From: Rhodospirillales bacterium
Lineage (GTDB): Bacteria; Pseudomonadota; Alphaproteobacteria; Rhodospirillales; Casp-alpha2
Direction: 5' to 3'
Assembly (NCBI GenBank): GCA_017640505.1
Contig: JAEPQO010000002.1
Span: forward strand, 310,001 to 374,000
DNA length: 64,000 nt
Shown here: one piece after another, positions 9,985 to 19,390 of the stretch
Layout: the number at the start of each line of letters is the position of its first letter
Numbering within the stretch: the stretch's first letter is position 1
Notes under the pieces: model-generated
Told to the model about the DNA's origin: nothing
The model's input: the letters and a program-made list of their open reading frames with translations, nothing else
Database searches by the model: none
Made by a program: the position numbers and the translations under genes

Positions 9985-11259
9985 TTACGAAGCGGACGAT
10001 TCGACGTCGTTCTTGCGGTCAGCATAGATGAACAGCGGTGCCGCACCCTCGTCGACCGTGTCTTCGTTGATCACGATTTCCTCGACCCCGTCGAGCCCCG
10101 GCAGATCGAACATGGTATCGAGCAGGATATTTTCCATGATCGAGCGCAAACCACGGGCACCCGTCTTGCGTTCTACCGCTTTCTTGGCCACCGATTCGAG
10201 AGCCTCGTCACGGAACGTCAGCTGGACGTCTTCCATTTCGAACAGGCGCTGATACTGCTTCACCAGCGCATTTTTCGGCTTGGTGAGGATTTCGATCAAC
10301 GCAGCCTCGTCGAGGTCCTCGAGCGTCGCGATAACCGGCAGACGACCGACGAATTCCGGAATCAGACCGAACTTCAGAAGATCTTCTGGCTCCACTTCGG
10401 CCAGGATCTCGCCGGTCTGGCGATCGTCCGGCCCACGCACGTCGGCGCCGAAACCGATATTGGTGCCACGGCCGCGGCCGGCAATGATCTTGTCGAGACC
10501 GGCGAACGCGCCACCGCAGATAAACAGGATGTTCGTGGTATCCACCTGCAGGAATTCCTGCTGCGGATGCTTGCGCCCGCCCTGCGGCGGCACGGAAGCC
10601 ACGGTGCCTTCCATGATTTTCAGCAGTGCCTGTTGCACGCCCTCGCCCGAGACGTCCCGGGTGATCGACGGGTTGTCGGACTTGCGGCTGATCTTGTCGA
10701 CTTCGTCGATGTAGACGATGCCGCGCTGCGCGCGCTCGACGTTGTAGTCGGCGGACTGCAGCAGCTTCAGAATGATGTTTTCGACGTCTTCGCCGACGTA
10801 ACCGGCTTCGGTCAGCGTCGTCGCGTCGGCCATGGTGAACGGCACATCAAGAATACGCGCCAGCGTCTGCGCCAGCAGCGTCTTGCCGCAACCGGTCGGG
10901 CCGATCAGCAGAATGTTCGACTTCGCCAGTTCGACGTCGTTCGACTTGCCGCCGTGGCCAAGACGTTTGTAGTGGTTGTGAACCGCAACCGAGAGCACGC
11001 GCTTGGCGCGGGCCTGACCGATCACGTAATCGTCGAGCACCTGGCAAATGTCCATCGGTGTCGGCACGCCCTCGCCCGACTTCACCAGATTGGTTTTGTG
11101 CTCTTCGCGGATAATGTCCATGCAAAGCTCGACGCATTCATCGCAGATGAACACGGTCGGGCCGGCGATCAGCTTGCGGACTTCATGCTGGCTCTTGCCG
11201 CAGAACGAACAATAAAGCGTGTTCTTGGCGTCACCACCGCTGCCGGACTTGCTGCTCAT
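9985..11259 (-). CDS. clpX: ATP-dependent Clp protease ATP-binding subunit ClpX
   Basis: AAA+ unfoldase that feeds substrates, including SsrA-tagged proteins, to ClpP. The 424 residues contain the N-terminal zinc finger (C17, C20, C39, C42), Walker A GPTGCGKT, pore loop GYVG, the [12 protein letters not shown] segment and the ClpP-docking IGF loop (NIGFGAD). GAGGAG lies five bases before the ATG. It is separated from clpP by a 144-base gap that may hold its own promoter. Note smpB, the partner of SsrA tagging, at 42617-43102. Confidence 0.98.
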   Translation of the reverse strand: MSSKSGSGGDAKNTLYCSFCGKSQHEVRKLIAGPTVFICDECVELCMDIIREEHKTNLVKSGEGVPTPMDICQVLDDYVIGQARAKRVLSVAVHNHYKRLGHGGKSNDVELAKSNILLIGPTGCGKTLLAQTLARILDVPFTMADATTLTEAGYVGEDVENIILKLLQSADYNVERAQRGIVYIDEVDKISRKSDNPSITRDVSGEGVQQALLKIMEGTVASVPPQGGRKHPQQEFLQVDTTNILFICGGAFAGLDKIIAGRGRGTNIGFGADVRGPDDRQTGEILAEVEPEDLLKFGLIPEFVGRLPVIATLEDLDEAALIEILTKPKNALVKQYQRLFEMEDVQLTFRDEALESVAKKAVERKTGARGLRSIMENILLDTMFDLPGLDGVEEIVINEDTVDEGAAPLFIYADRKNDVESSAS

Positions 11260-11403
11260 AGGGACTCCTCGATCCGTACGTTCTCTAGAATCGTTATGTT
11301 ACCCGCCGCGAGAGGGGCCATACAATCCCCAATGTGTTGCGGCTTATACTGATGCCAGTCAACAAACCGTGTGCCAAAAATGCGTCGGTTTGCCACGTTC
11401 GCG

Positions 11404-12033
11404 TCAGTCGTCGTCGTCCGGCCGCGGCCGTTCGATGACAACTTCGTCGACGAGCCCGAAGTCTTTGGCTTCCTCAGCGCTCATGAAGGTGTCACGATCG
11501 ACGGCTTTTTCGATCTTCTCGAGATCGTTGCCGGTGTGTTCGACGTACATATTGTTCAGGCGCTCGCGCAGTTTGAGAATTTCGCGCGCCTGGATTTCGA
11601 TGTCAGAGGCCTGACCCTGTGCACCGCCCGACGGCTGGTGAATCATCACCCGCGAGTTCGGCAGCGCATAGCGTTTGCCCTTGGTCCCGGCACAAAGCAG
11701 CAGCGATCCCATGGACGCGGCCTGGCCGATGCAGACGGTCGACACGTCCGGGCGGATGTAGCGCATCGTATCGTAGATCGCGAGACCCGAGGTGACGACG
11801 CCGCCCGGCGAGTTGATGTAGAACGAAATGTCCTTGTCCGGGTTTTCCGATTCCAAGAACAGAAGCTGCGCACACACGAGGCTTGCAACTTCATCGTGGA
11901 CGGCACCGGTCAGGAAGATGATCCGTTCCTTCAGGAGACGCGAGTAAATGTCGTAAGCACGCTCGCCGCGGTTGGTCGTTTCAACGACCATCGGCACGAG
12001 CGTATTCATGTAGGTGTCCAAAGCGTCAGACAT
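11404..12033 (-). CDS. clpP: ATP-dependent Clp protease proteolytic subunit
   Basis: Serine peptidase forming the tetradecameric barrel with ClpX. Counting from the ATG at 12033, the product is 209 residues with catalytic S107 (QAASMGS) and H132 (MIHQPSGG). I chose this start because GGGAG precedes it and the length is normal. The in-frame ATG at 12063 is two bases from the -10 element of a strong RpoH-like promoter (12065-12096), so it could hardly be translated from that transcript. The C-terminus is acidic (ERPRPDDDD). Confidence 0.97.
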   Translation of the reverse strand: MSDALDTYMNTLVPMVVETTNRGERAYDIYSRLLKERIIFLTGAVHDEVASLVCAQLLFLESENPDKDISFYINSPGGVVTSGLAIYDTMRYIRPDVSTVCIGQAASMGSLLLCAGTKGKRYALPNSRVMIHQPSGGAQGQASDIEIQAREILKLRERLNNMYVEHTGNDLEKIEKAVDRDTFMSAEEAKDFGLVDEVVIERPRPDDDD

Positions 12034-12064
12034 TCCCGGTGTCTCCCTTGTGTAACTGGTCATT

Positions 12065-12096
12065 CCGAAATAATCCGCGAAGCCCGGCCATGCAAG
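12065..12096 (-). promoter_or_regulatory. RpoH (heat-shock sigma) type promoter of clpP
   Basis: Minus-strand CTTG (12096-12093), 18-base spacer, ATTATTTCGG (12074-12065). Against the alphaproteobacterial RpoH consensus CTTG-N17/18-CYTATNTNNG only the first base of the -10 element differs. Transcription would begin near 12058, giving a leader of about 25 bases to the 12033 start. Upstream, a GC hairpin GCCGGGC-TT-GCCCGGC (12136-12151) after tig lacks a T-run. Confidence 0.6.
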
Positions 12097-12176
12097 GACT
12101 CAGTTGCGGATTACTGTTCGGGCAGGCGTGCGTCCGCCGGGCAAGCCCGGCATCCGCAAAACCGGAACGGCAGTGA

Positions 12177-13634
12177 TTAGCCTTCGTCTTTCTTGGCGGC
12201 CGATTTCTTTTTGGCAGCGGCTTTCTTCTTCGTCGCTGTCTTCTTCTTCGGCGCGGCCTTCTTGGGCTTATCGTCCTGCTCTTCGTTCTCGGCCTCGATC
12301 TCCTTCACCAGCTCTTCCATGGTGGCGGTCTTTTCCGTGACCTTTACCATCTCAAGGATGAAATCGATGATCTTATCTTCGTAGATCGGCGCAGCGGCCT
12401 GTTCGAGGGCCTGCGGGTTCTGCTTGAAGAACTCCATGACCTGCTGCTCCTGGCCCGGGTATTTCCGGGCTTCCTGCATCATGGCCTTGTTCATATCGTC
12501 CTGGCCGATCTGGATGTTGTTGGTGCGGCCGATCTCGTTCAGCAGAAGACCAAGCCGGACGCGGCGGTCGGCCAGAGCCTGAAACTCTTCGGCCTGCTTT
12601 TTATCCGGTTCGATCGCATGTGCTTCTTCGTGGTCCTTGGCGTCGCCGTGTGCGGCATCGGAACCATGCTGTTCATGCTGCCACTGGTGAACGATTGAAT
12701 TGTATTCCTGTTCGGCCAGACGCGGCGGCACGTCGAAGTCGACCATATCGGCCAGCTTGTCCATAAGACGCCGTTTCACCAGCATGCGGCCGTAGTCCTT
12801 GAACTCCCGGCCCTGTTCTTCGCGGATCATTTCGCGCAGTTTTTCCAGGTTCTCGGCGCCGGCCAGTTTCGCCAGATCGTCATCGATCGGCGACGGCGCG
12901 GTTTCACGGATTTCGGTCACCTTGACTTCGAACACGGCATCCTTGCCGGCGAGGGTTTCGGCGCCATATTCGTCCGGGAACTTCACATTGACTTCGACGT
13001 CGCTGCCGGCATTGACGCCGATCAGCTGATCTTCGAAGCCGGGAATGAAATTGCCGGAACCGAGCTCGAGGTTGTACCCCTCGGCGGAACCGCCCGGGAA
13101 TGCTTCGCCGTCGACCTTGCCGACAAAGTCGATGACGACGACGTCGCCCGACTTCGATTTGCGGTTGCCGGAAATCGGTTCGGAACTCTTGTTGGCTGCC
13201 GCGATCCGTTCAAGCGTCTCCTCGACGTCTTTTTCTTCGACCTTCGGGACTAGCTTTTCGACACTGATCTTGCCGAAATCCGGAAGATCGATGTCCGGCA
13301 GGATGTCGAAGGACATGGTGTATTCCAGGTCCTTGCCGTCCTCGAAGGACGTCACCTCGAACTGCGGCTGGCTGACCGGGCGCACGCCCTTTTCGGCCAT
13401 CGCCTGTTCGGCCGACGTCGACACGGCGCTTTCCAGAATTTCGCCCATCACCGACGGACCGTAGCGCTTTTTCAGCAGCGACACCGGTACTTTACCCGGG
13501 CGGAACCCCGGCAGAGATGCGGTTTTGGCGATCTCCGCGAGGCGGTTATTGACCTTTTCCTCGATTTCATTCGCCGGGAGCGCGACCTTGTATTCGCGGC
13601 TCAGACCTTCGGATTTGATTTCAGTAACCTGCAT
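12177..13634 (-). CDS. tig: trigger factor, with a lysine/alanine-rich C-terminal tail
   Basis: Ribosome-bound chaperone and peptidyl-prolyl isomerase acting on nascent chains. From MQVTE (13634, GGA six bases upstream) it is 485 residues, longer than the usual 430-450. Order: ribosome-binding N-domain with GFRPGKVP (about residues 40-47), FKBP-type domain (about 160-245), and helical substrate-binding domain. The domain carries a His/Asp/Glu-rich insert near residue 330. The last 40 residues are repeats of K, A and KK (KKKTATKKKAAAKKK), which I do not know from model trigger factors. An ATG at 13649 would add five residues. Confidence 0.96.
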   Translation of the reverse strand: MQVTEIKSEGLSREYKVALPANEIEEKVNNRLAEIAKTASLPGFRPGKVPVSLLKKRYGPSVMGEILESAVSTSAEQAMAEKGVRPVSQPQFEVTSFEDGKDLEYTMSFDILPDIDLPDFGKISVEKLVPKVEEKDVEETLERIAAANKSSEPISGNRKSKSGDVVVIDFVGKVDGEAFPGGSAEGYNLELGSGNFIPGFEDQLIGVNAGSDVEVNVKFPDEYGAETLAGKDAVFEVKVTEIRETAPSPIDDDLAKLAGAENLEKLREMIREEQGREFKDYGRMLVKRRLMDKLADMVDFDVPPRLAEQEYNSIVHQWQHEQHGSDAAHGDAKDHEEAHAIEPDKKQAEEFQALADRRVRLGLLLNEIGRTNNIQIGQDDMNKAMMQEARKYPGQEQQVMEFFKQNPQALEQAAAPIYEDKIIDFILEMVKVTEKTATMEELVKEIEAENEEQDDKPKKAAPKKKTATKKKAAAKKKSAAKKDEG

Positions 13635-13714
13635 CGGAATTCCAGACATTCAATCGTTATGACAGCTGGTGGAACAGTTCCACCGGGCTTCGGAGGCCGG
13701 CACTTTGGCAAAAT

Positions 13715-13799
13715 TGGTGCGGGCGGAGGGACTTGAACCCCCACGACTTGCGTCACAGGTACCTAAAACCTGCGTGTCTACCAATTTCACCACGCCCGC
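13715..13799 (-). tRNA. tRNA-Leu (anticodon TAG)
   Basis: 85-nt class II tRNA on the minus strand with perfect acceptor stem GCGGGCG/CGCCCGC. The anticodon stem is CAGGT/ACCTG with loop TTTAGGT (anticodon TAG), there is a long variable arm, and the T-arm contains GTTCAAGTC. Discriminator A and CCA are encoded. It is directly upstream of tig, a neighbourhood often kept in proteobacteria. Confidence 0.97.
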
Positions 13800-13854
13800 C
13801 CGAGAATGCAGTGAGCTACTCGGCTCAAAGCGCCCCGCTCCGAAGCGGTGCGAC

Positions 13855-13882
13855 ACTCTACTTATTTAGCCTACACTGTCAA
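13855..13882 (-). promoter_or_regulatory. sigma-70-type promoter of tRNA-Leu (possibly also tig)
   Basis: Minus-strand perfect TTGACA (13882-13877), 16-base spacer, TAGAGT (13860-13855). Start would fall near 13848, about 50 bases before the tRNA. No other clear promoter lies in the 80 bases between the tRNA and tig, so read-through into tig is possible. Confidence 0.6.
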
Positions 13883-13926
13883 TCGCAAGGAAACGGCGAA
13901 TTTACGGGCTTTTTAGGCGCTGAGTT

Positions 13927-15399
13927 TCAGCCTTTGAGCAGGCTGCGAACGCTGCTCGACGTCGAAACCTTGCCGCGCGCGCTGTATGCCTCGTGGTTAT
14001 CCTCGATCTTACCGAGATGGTACAGGTAATTGACCATCATGCCGGCCGACTGACGTATACCGTTCGATGAGGTGTCGCCGAGCCAGTTGATGCGCTCGAT
14101 CGCAGCGCCGTTCGACAGGTGAAAATGCGCGACCGGGTCGGCTGCCCTGCCCTCGCGCCGCTTCTCTTCCACGAGGTACCGTGCGCATAACCGCATAAGG
14201 GGCGCTTTTAAAGACTCCGCCACGGGAGCGCTTTGATACCAGTTCGGGTCGTTGAGGATATCCTTCACGGCGCCCTTGAGGCCCTTGGTCTTTTCGGTCA
14301 CGGCCTTGAGTGCCTTGCGTTCTGCCGGCAGCAGTATCTTCGGATCACCCGCCGAGAACAGACCGTCCAGCCACTTTCGGAAGCCCGGGATCGGCGACAG
14401 CGTGGAAAACGCCTTCAGGTTATCGAATTCCTCGCGCAGCTCGGCGACGACACGTTTGATCAGGAAGTTGCCGAAGCTGATTCCGGCAAGACCCTGTTGG
14501 GCGTTGGAAATCGAATAGAAAATGGCGGTATCTGCTTCTTCCGGGCTTAACAGCGGCGCGTTTTCGTCCAGCAACTCCTGGACATTGCCGGCGATTCCGT
14601 TGACCAGTGCGACTTCCACGAAAATCAGGGGCTCGTTCGGCATCCGCGGATGGAAAAAGGCGAAGCACCGGCGGTCTGAGTCCAGACGGTTCTTCAAATC
14701 GTCCCAGCTCTTGATCGCATGCACGGCTTCGTACGCGATCAGTTTCTCGAGGATGGTCGCCGGTGTCTTGTCCCAGGATATTTGCCTGAGTTCGAGAAAA
14801 TCGACGTCGAACCATGAGATCAGAATACCGCGGAGATCGCGTTCGAGTGCCTTCAGCGCCTGGTCTTCGCGGGCAAAACGAAGCAATTCGGCACGCATGT
14901 CGACAAGGAATTTGACGCCGTCCGGCAATGCATTGAACTGCGTCAGAAGTCGCGTGCGCGGCGCTTCGAGTGCCTTTTTCAACAGGTGCTCCGCATCCCT
15001 GCGATCATTGTCGTCTTCGGCTAGCTGAACCGCGTCCATGGCCGCGTCGACCTGTGCGTGGTCGGTATCGAATTCGCGCGCAAGCACGCTCAGGAAGCGT
15101 TTCCGCCCCTTCTCATCGAGTGCCAGATATACCTGACCCAGCTTAGCCGCCTCGGCACGCGCCGAGACCTCGCCGCCCTTGTTGTTGAGGCACGCCAGCA
15201 TCTGCTTGCGAAGCGTCTCCAGGTCGGAGTCCGGCAGGTCCGGCCGTGCCATGGCCGTCGATAGGTCGTAACTGGATCCTGCGATTGCCCGCCAGCCATC
15301 CCGAAGGTTGCTGATCGTGCGGTCAAGGAAACTTGTCGGTTCACCATCCATGTCGTTCAGGGTGCCCTTGTTGTTTGTCGGTATCATGGCCATCGCCAA
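13927..15399 (-). CDS. malonyl-CoA decarboxylase
   Basis: Converts malonyl-CoA to acetyl-CoA and CO2. The 490-residue protein matches the MCD family along its length: N-terminal helical domain, then the GNAT-like catalytic domain with SISNAQQGLAGISFGNFLIK, TLSPIPGF, and the conserved histidine segment HFHLSNGA near residue 435. The C-terminus (SVRSLLKG) has no peroxisomal signal, as expected in bacteria. No malonyl-CoA synthetase or malonate transporter gene is nearby, so its likely role is disposal of malonyl-CoA rather than growth on malonate. It is the first of two minus-strand genes separated by a short gap from the NAD(P)HX repair gene. The exact start among clustered ATGs is uncertain. 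Confidence 0.93.
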   Translation of the reverse strand: MAMAMIPTNNKGTLNDMDGEPTSFLDRTISNLRDGWRAIAGSSYDLSTAMARPDLPDSDLETLRKQMLACLNNKGGEVSARAEAAKLGQVYLALDEKGRKRFLSVLAREFDTDHAQVDAAMDAVQLAEDDNDRRDAEHLLKKALEAPRTRLLTQFNALPDGVKFLVDMRAELLRFAREDQALKALERDLRGILISWFDVDFLELRQISWDKTPATILEKLIAYEAVHAIKSWDDLKNRLDSDRRCFAFFHPRMPNEPLIFVEVALVNGIAGNVQELLDENAPLLSPEEADTAIFYSISNAQQGLAGISFGNFLIKRVVAELREEFDNLKAFSTLSPIPGFRKWLDGLFSAGDPKILLPAERKALKAVTEKTKGLKGAVKDILNDPNWYQSAPVAESLKAPLMRLCARYLVEEKRREGRAADPVAHFHLSNGAAIERINWLGDTSSNGIRQSAGMMVNYLYHLGKIEDNHEAYSARGKVSTSSSVRSLLKG

Positions 15400-15417
15400 A
15401 TTCTATAATATCAGGTG

Positions 15418-16875
15418 TTACGCGCGGGACAAATTTGCAAAAACCGCCGGCAATGCCTCGGGCAGGTCTTCAGCGATCAATCCAGGCCCGCTCCCGTGTG
15501 CGGCAGCGCCGTGGCTCCAGACGGCCGCCGCTGCGGATTCGAATGGCGGCGCGCCATGTGCCAGGAACCCGAGTGCAACACCGGCGAGGACATCCCCTGC
15601 CCCCGCCGTGCCGAGCCAGGGCGGTGCACTGGCATTAATGGCGGCACGGCCGTCCGGGGCGGCGACAACCGTATCCGCGCCTTTCAGCACTATAACGGCG
15701 CCGGATATCTCCGCGGCCTTCCGCGCACGGACGACCTTGTCGCCCTTGATGTCGAACAGGCGCCGAAACTCGCCTTCGTGCGGCGTCATGATGCACGGGC
15801 CGCGAATCGCGTCGAAGAGTTTCTTGGGGTCATCGGCGAACGACGTAAGCGCATCAGCATCGAGCACCACGGCACGTGTGCCGCCCTTGAGCGCGGCCAA
15901 CACCATATCCCGGGTTTCCGGACCGACACCGATGCCCGGCCCGACCAGCACCGCGTTCCGGCGCGGGTCGGCGAGCGTGTCGGTGAACGCGTTCCGGGGC
16001 TCGACCAGATTTCCCGGGTCACCTGCCAGATAGATCGGTAATGCCGTTTCAGGCACGGCAAGGGTGACAAGTCCGGCTCCTGCCCGGCGGGCACCCCGCG
16101 CCGCCAGCCGGGCCGCGCCCGTCATTTCGACGCTGCCGGCGATAACAGCATGACCGCGCGTATACTTGTGATCGGTCGGGCGGCGGATTCCGAAAACCTT
16201 CGATTTCCATAGGTCGGGCGTATTCTCGTAGCAATCCGGGCCGACAGAGGAGAGTACGCTCTCGGGAACCCCGATATCGACGACATGCACGTTGCCGCAA
16301 TATCCTCGGCCAGGATAGAGGAGGTGTCCGGGTTTTTTCCTGAAGAACGTGACCGTTTCGGCTGCCGGTATGGCACAGCCCATGACGGCACCGCTGTCGC
16401 CGTTAACGCCGCTGGGCAGGTCGACTGCAAGTGTTGTCAGTTCCAGTGCTGCGGCTGCATTGACGATGTGCGATGCCACGCCTTCGATGTTACGGGCCAG
16501 TCCCGCACCGAAGAGCGCGTCGACCAAAACACAGTTTTCCTCGAGCACCATCGGCGCCAGCGGTTCAACCGTCCCCTGCCACCGCCGGTAGTTGGCAAGG
16601 GCGTCGCCGTTGAGCTGCTCGGGATCGCCAAGGCAGGCGATGCGAACCCTGTGTCCCCTGTTCTTCAGGTATCGGGCGGCGACATAGCCGTCACCGCCGT
16701 TGTTTCCGGGACCGCAGAGAACGACGATCGGCCGTTTGCCGGCAAGCCGGGCAGCATGTTCTGCGACGGCGCGCCCGGCATGCTCCATCAGCGTCATCCC
16801 GGGGGTGCCGGCGCGTATCGCCAACTTATCCGCGGTCGCCATTTGCGCCACCGTTAGCAGGGCATTCTTGTTCAT
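15418..16875 (-). CDS. nnr: bifunctional NAD(P)H-hydrate epimerase / ADP-dependent NAD(P)H-hydrate dehydratase
   Basis: Repairs hydrated (damaged) NADH and NADPH. The N-terminal epimerase domain (about residues 1-215) has CGPGNNGGDGYVAARYL. The C-terminal ribokinase-like dehydratase domain (about 225-480) has TPHEGEF and the GTAGAGDVLAGV motif. I start at MNKNALL (16875), giving 485 residues; an upstream codon at 16902 would add nine residues. It ends 18 bases before the mcd start, so the two may be cotranscribed. Confidence 0.95.
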   Translation of the reverse strand: MNKNALLTVAQMATADKLAIRAGTPGMTLMEHAGRAVAEHAARLAGKRPIVVLCGPGNNGGDGYVAARYLKNRGHRVRIACLGDPEQLNGDALANYRRWQGTVEPLAPMVLEENCVLVDALFGAGLARNIEGVASHIVNAAAALELTTLAVDLPSGVNGDSGAVMGCAIPAAETVTFFRKKPGHLLYPGRGYCGNVHVVDIGVPESVLSSVGPDCYENTPDLWKSKVFGIRRPTDHKYTRGHAVIAGSVEMTGAARLAARGARRAGAGLVTLAVPETALPIYLAGDPGNLVEPRNAFTDTLADPRRNAVLVGPGIGVGPETRDMVLAALKGGTRAVVLDADALTSFADDPKKLFDAIRGPCIMTPHEGEFRRLFDIKGDKVVRARKAAEISGAVIVLKGADTVVAAPDGRAAINASAPPWLGTAGAGDVLAGVALGFLAHGAPPFESAAAAVWSHGAAAHGSGPGLIAEDLPEALPAVFANLSRA

Positions 16876-17047
16876 CCGAGAATCGTACACGGCTCCGGGC
16901 ACGTACTAAAGATATCCTGTGCGGTGTCATGAATATTTGTGGAATCGGGGGGACTTTTCCGCCACGGGCATTGAGGGAGCCTTTTGCTCAATCTATGCTT
17001 TCCGCAATCAAACCGTCCGATTTACCGGTTGGAACAGGGAGTTCTGA

Positions 17048-17680
17048 ATGCCCGCACGCATCATCGCCGTTGCGCAACAAAAGGGCGGCGCCGGCAAAAC
17101 CACATTGGCGGCGCAGCTGGCGGTTGCCTGGGCCGCTACCCGCAGCGTCGCCCTCATGGATATCGATCCGCAGTCGAGTTTGACAGCCTGGCACGGTTTA
17201 CGCGCCGCCAACGGAAAAGACGTCCCACAAATTCATCTCAGTGACGTTTCCGGCTGGCGTGTTGGGACGGAGTTGGATCGGCTGAGAGGCGGCCACGATA
17301 TCGTGCTGATCGACTGTCCTCCGCATGCCGAGACGGAAACCAAAAATGCGATGCGTGCCGCCGACCTTGTCGTCATACCGGTCCAGCCCTCCCCGATGGA
17401 CGTTTGGGCGACGACGCCGACAGCGTCTTTTGCCAAGGATCAGGGCACGGATGTTCGACTTGTACTGAACAGGGTGCCGCCGCGCTCGCGGCTGGTTGAG
17501 ACGGTCCAGGGATTTCTCAAGAAAGATGGCCTGCATGTGGCAACGGCAACGCTCGGTAATCGTGTCGCCTTTGCGGCTTCGATGATGGAAGGTTTAGGCG
17601 TGACCGAAAGCGAGCCATCGTCGCAGGCAGCTGATGAAATCCGCACTCTCGCAGCGGAACTGGAGAAGGCTACGAAATGA
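17048..17680 (+). CDS. ParA-family ATPase, orphan
   Basis: 210-residue deviant-Walker ATPase with the signature KGGAGKT (K12-T18), DIDPQSS (about 37-43) and IDCPPHAET (about 86-94). Such proteins are short, ParA/MinD-like, lack a DNA-binding N-domain, and place plasmids, chemotaxis clusters or other cargo. No parB, parS cluster or chemotaxis gene is beside it. It is coupled by an ATGA overlap to the next gene, a CopD-like membrane protein, an odd partner. GGGAG precedes the ATG. Its cargo cannot be told from the sequence. Confidence 0.88.
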   Translation: MPARIIAVAQQKGGAGKTTLAAQLAVAWAATRSVALMDIDPQSSLTAWHGLRAANGKDVPQIHLSDVSGWRVGTELDRLRGGHDIVLIDCPPHAETETKNAMRAADLVVIPVQPSPMDVWATTPTASFAKDQGTDVRLVLNRVPPRSRLVETVQGFLKKDGLHVATATLGNRVAFAASMMEGLGVTESEPSSQAADEIRTLAAELEKATK

Positions 17681-18147
17681 TCGAATTTTCCCCTTTCATG
17701 CTTGGGCTGCACGCCCTGTTCGCCGTTGTCTGGGTTGGCGGCATGTTCTTCGCGTATCAGGTGCTGCGGCCTAGCGTACCGGCCATCGAACCGCCGCCGG
17801 AACGGCTGAAGCTCTGGAACCGCGTTTTTGCCCGTTTCTTTTTCTGGGTATGGATTTCCGTCATCCTGTTACCCGTCACGGGGTACTGGCAGGTCTTTGT
17901 CGACTTCGGCGGTTTCGGCGGTGCAGGATTGCACATTCACTGGATGCACGGCACGGGTTGGGTAATGATCGCGTTGTTCGTCTATCTTTACCTGAAGCCC
18001 TATGCGCGTTTTAAAGCCGCGGTGGCGGAAGAGAACTGGGACGTGGCGCGTCAAAACCTCGAACGTATCCGTCTGATCGTCGGGACCAACCTCGCAATCG
18101 GTCTGGTTACTGTCGTTTTGGGAGCAACCGGCCGTCTCTGGACTTAA
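17677..18147 (+). CDS. CopD-like integral membrane protein
   Basis: 156 residues with four hydrophobic segments (about 7-27, 51-71, 85-107, 133-153). The pattern LHALFAVVWVGGMFFAY near the start and HIHWMHGTGW near residue 87 match the CopD/YccV-like membrane family, where histidines face the membrane core. CopD proteins are linked to copper uptake or heme/quinone-associated roles, but for stand-alone members the function is not established. It overlaps the orphan ParA gene by four bases and converges on the hydrolase gene eight bases away. Confidence 0.75.
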   Translation: MIEFSPFMLGLHALFAVVWVGGMFFAYQVLRPSVPAIEPPPERLKLWNRVFARFFFWVWISVILLPVTGYWQVFVDFGGFGGAGLHIHWMHGTGWVMIALFVYLYLKPYARFKAAVAEENWDVARQNLERIRLIVGTNLAIGLVTVVLGATGRLWT

Positions 18148-18155
18148 GCCGTTCC

Positions 18156-19388
18156 CTATTCTTTCAAGGTGGCGGTCAGACTGATCTCGTGTTTCAGGGT
18201 CTGGTGAACCGGGCAGCGTTCCGCAATCTTGAAGATCTTCTGGCGTTGTGCTTCGCTCAGGTCGCCGTTGAGCGAGATCTCGGTTTCGATTCGATCGATC
18301 TTGCCTGTTGCCGTTTCACAAGCCTCACAGTCTTCCGCGTGGATTTTCTCGTGGCGCAGCGTCACCATTGCACGCTTCAGCGGCCAGCCTTTGCGTTCGG
18401 CATACATTCGCATGGTCATGGATTTGCAAGCGCCAAGCCCTGCCAGCAGAAAGTCATATGGAGTCGGGCCGCTGTCGTTGCCGCCGACGCTTAATGGCTC
18501 GTCGGCACGCAGCATATGACGGCCGCCGACGGATATCGCGTTCGAGAAACGGCCGTTGCCGGTTTCCTGCACGACGACGGCACCATCGATCGCCGGCACC
18601 TCGATATCATCGGCGGTTTCGGGTGACGCGGATAAATAGCGTTCCGCCCACGCCGCAATGACGTTGGCACAATAGATCGCGTCGGCGCGCCTGGATAAAA
18701 GATGGTCGGCATCGTCGAGAGAAACGAAGCTCTTCGGGTGCTTGGCCGCGAGATAGATTTCCTGTGCGTTGTCGATGCCGACGACGTTGTCGACAGGCGA
18801 ATGGAAGATCAGCAGGGCGCGCCCCAGATGCGCGACGATGTCGCTGAGCTTTTGCGCGCGGATGTCGTCGAGGAATTGCTTTTTGATGCGAAACGGACGT
18901 CCGACGAGCGTAATTTTCGCCTCGCCCTCCGCTTCGATGCGGCGGACATCATCGCCGAAATTATTGGCGACATGGCCCGGATCGGCCGGCGCACCGATGG
19001 TGCAGACGGCTTTGACCTCATCGATCTGAGGGGCGGCTGCGAGAACCGCGGCACCGCCAAGCGAATGGCCGATCAGCATTTTTGGTGCCGCCAGAGTTTG
19101 CCGCATGTAGTCGGCGGCCGCGACGAGATCACCGACGTTGGAGGTAAAGTTGGTATTTGCGAACTCGCCTTCGCTTGCACCGAGGCCGGTGAAATCAAAT
19201 CGCAGCACGGCAATGCCGTGTGCCGTCAGGCGTTCGGCAATCCGGCTGGCGGCGAATATGTCCTTGGTACATGTAAAGCAGTGCGCGAAGAGCGCATAAG
19301 CGCGAACGTCGCCCTCCGGCAAGTCCAGCCGTGCCGCGAGCATGTCGCCGAGAGCGCCCTTAAACTCAATCTTTTCGCTATTTGCCAC
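18156..19388 (-). CDS. alpha/beta hydrolase fused to an OsmC-family domain
   Basis: 410-residue two-domain protein. Residues about 1-255 are an alpha/beta hydrolase with nucleophile elbow GHSLGG near residue 107 and DFTGLGASEGE upstream. Residues about 275-405 are an OsmC/Ohr domain with the first redox cysteine in GLGACKSMTMRMYA and the second in ERCPVHQTL. OsmC domains reduce organic hydroperoxides through these two cysteines, so a role in removing acyl or lipid peroxides is reasonable. This fusion is known in proteobacteria, though its substrate is not. It starts two bases after the PAS gene stop in the same direction. Confidence 0.9.
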   Translation of the reverse strand: MANSEKIEFKGALGDMLAARLDLPEGDVRAYALFAHCFTCTKDIFAASRIAERLTAHGIAVLRFDFTGLGASEGEFANTNFTSNVGDLVAAADYMRQTLAAPKMLIGHSLGGAAVLAAAPQIDEVKAVCTIGAPADPGHVANNFGDDVRRIEAEGEAKITLVGRPFRIKKQFLDDIRAQKLSDIVAHLGRALLIFHSPVDNVVGIDNAQEIYLAAKHPKSFVSLDDADHLLSRRADAIYCANVIAAWAERYLSASPETADDIEVPAIDGAVVVQETGNGRFSNAISVGGRHMLRADEPLSVGGNDSGPTPYDFLLAGLGACKSMTMRMYAERKGWPLKRAMVTLRHEKIHAEDCEACETATGKIDRIETEISLNGDLSEAQRQKIFKIAERCPVHQTLKHEISLTATLKE

Positions 19389-19390
19389 GT

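Noticed and set aside
9967-11352. 461-codon plus-strand frame opposite clpX
   Set aside because: Shadow of clpX; no domain signature and no ribosome site.
13650-13856. Frames crossing tRNA-Leu on both strands
   Set aside because: Covered by the tRNA and its promoter; no protein features.
17048-17680. Chromosome partition locus (parAB)
   Set aside because: The ParA is short and has no ParB or parS-like palindromes beside it; the housekeeping parAB normally lies near gidAB, absent here.
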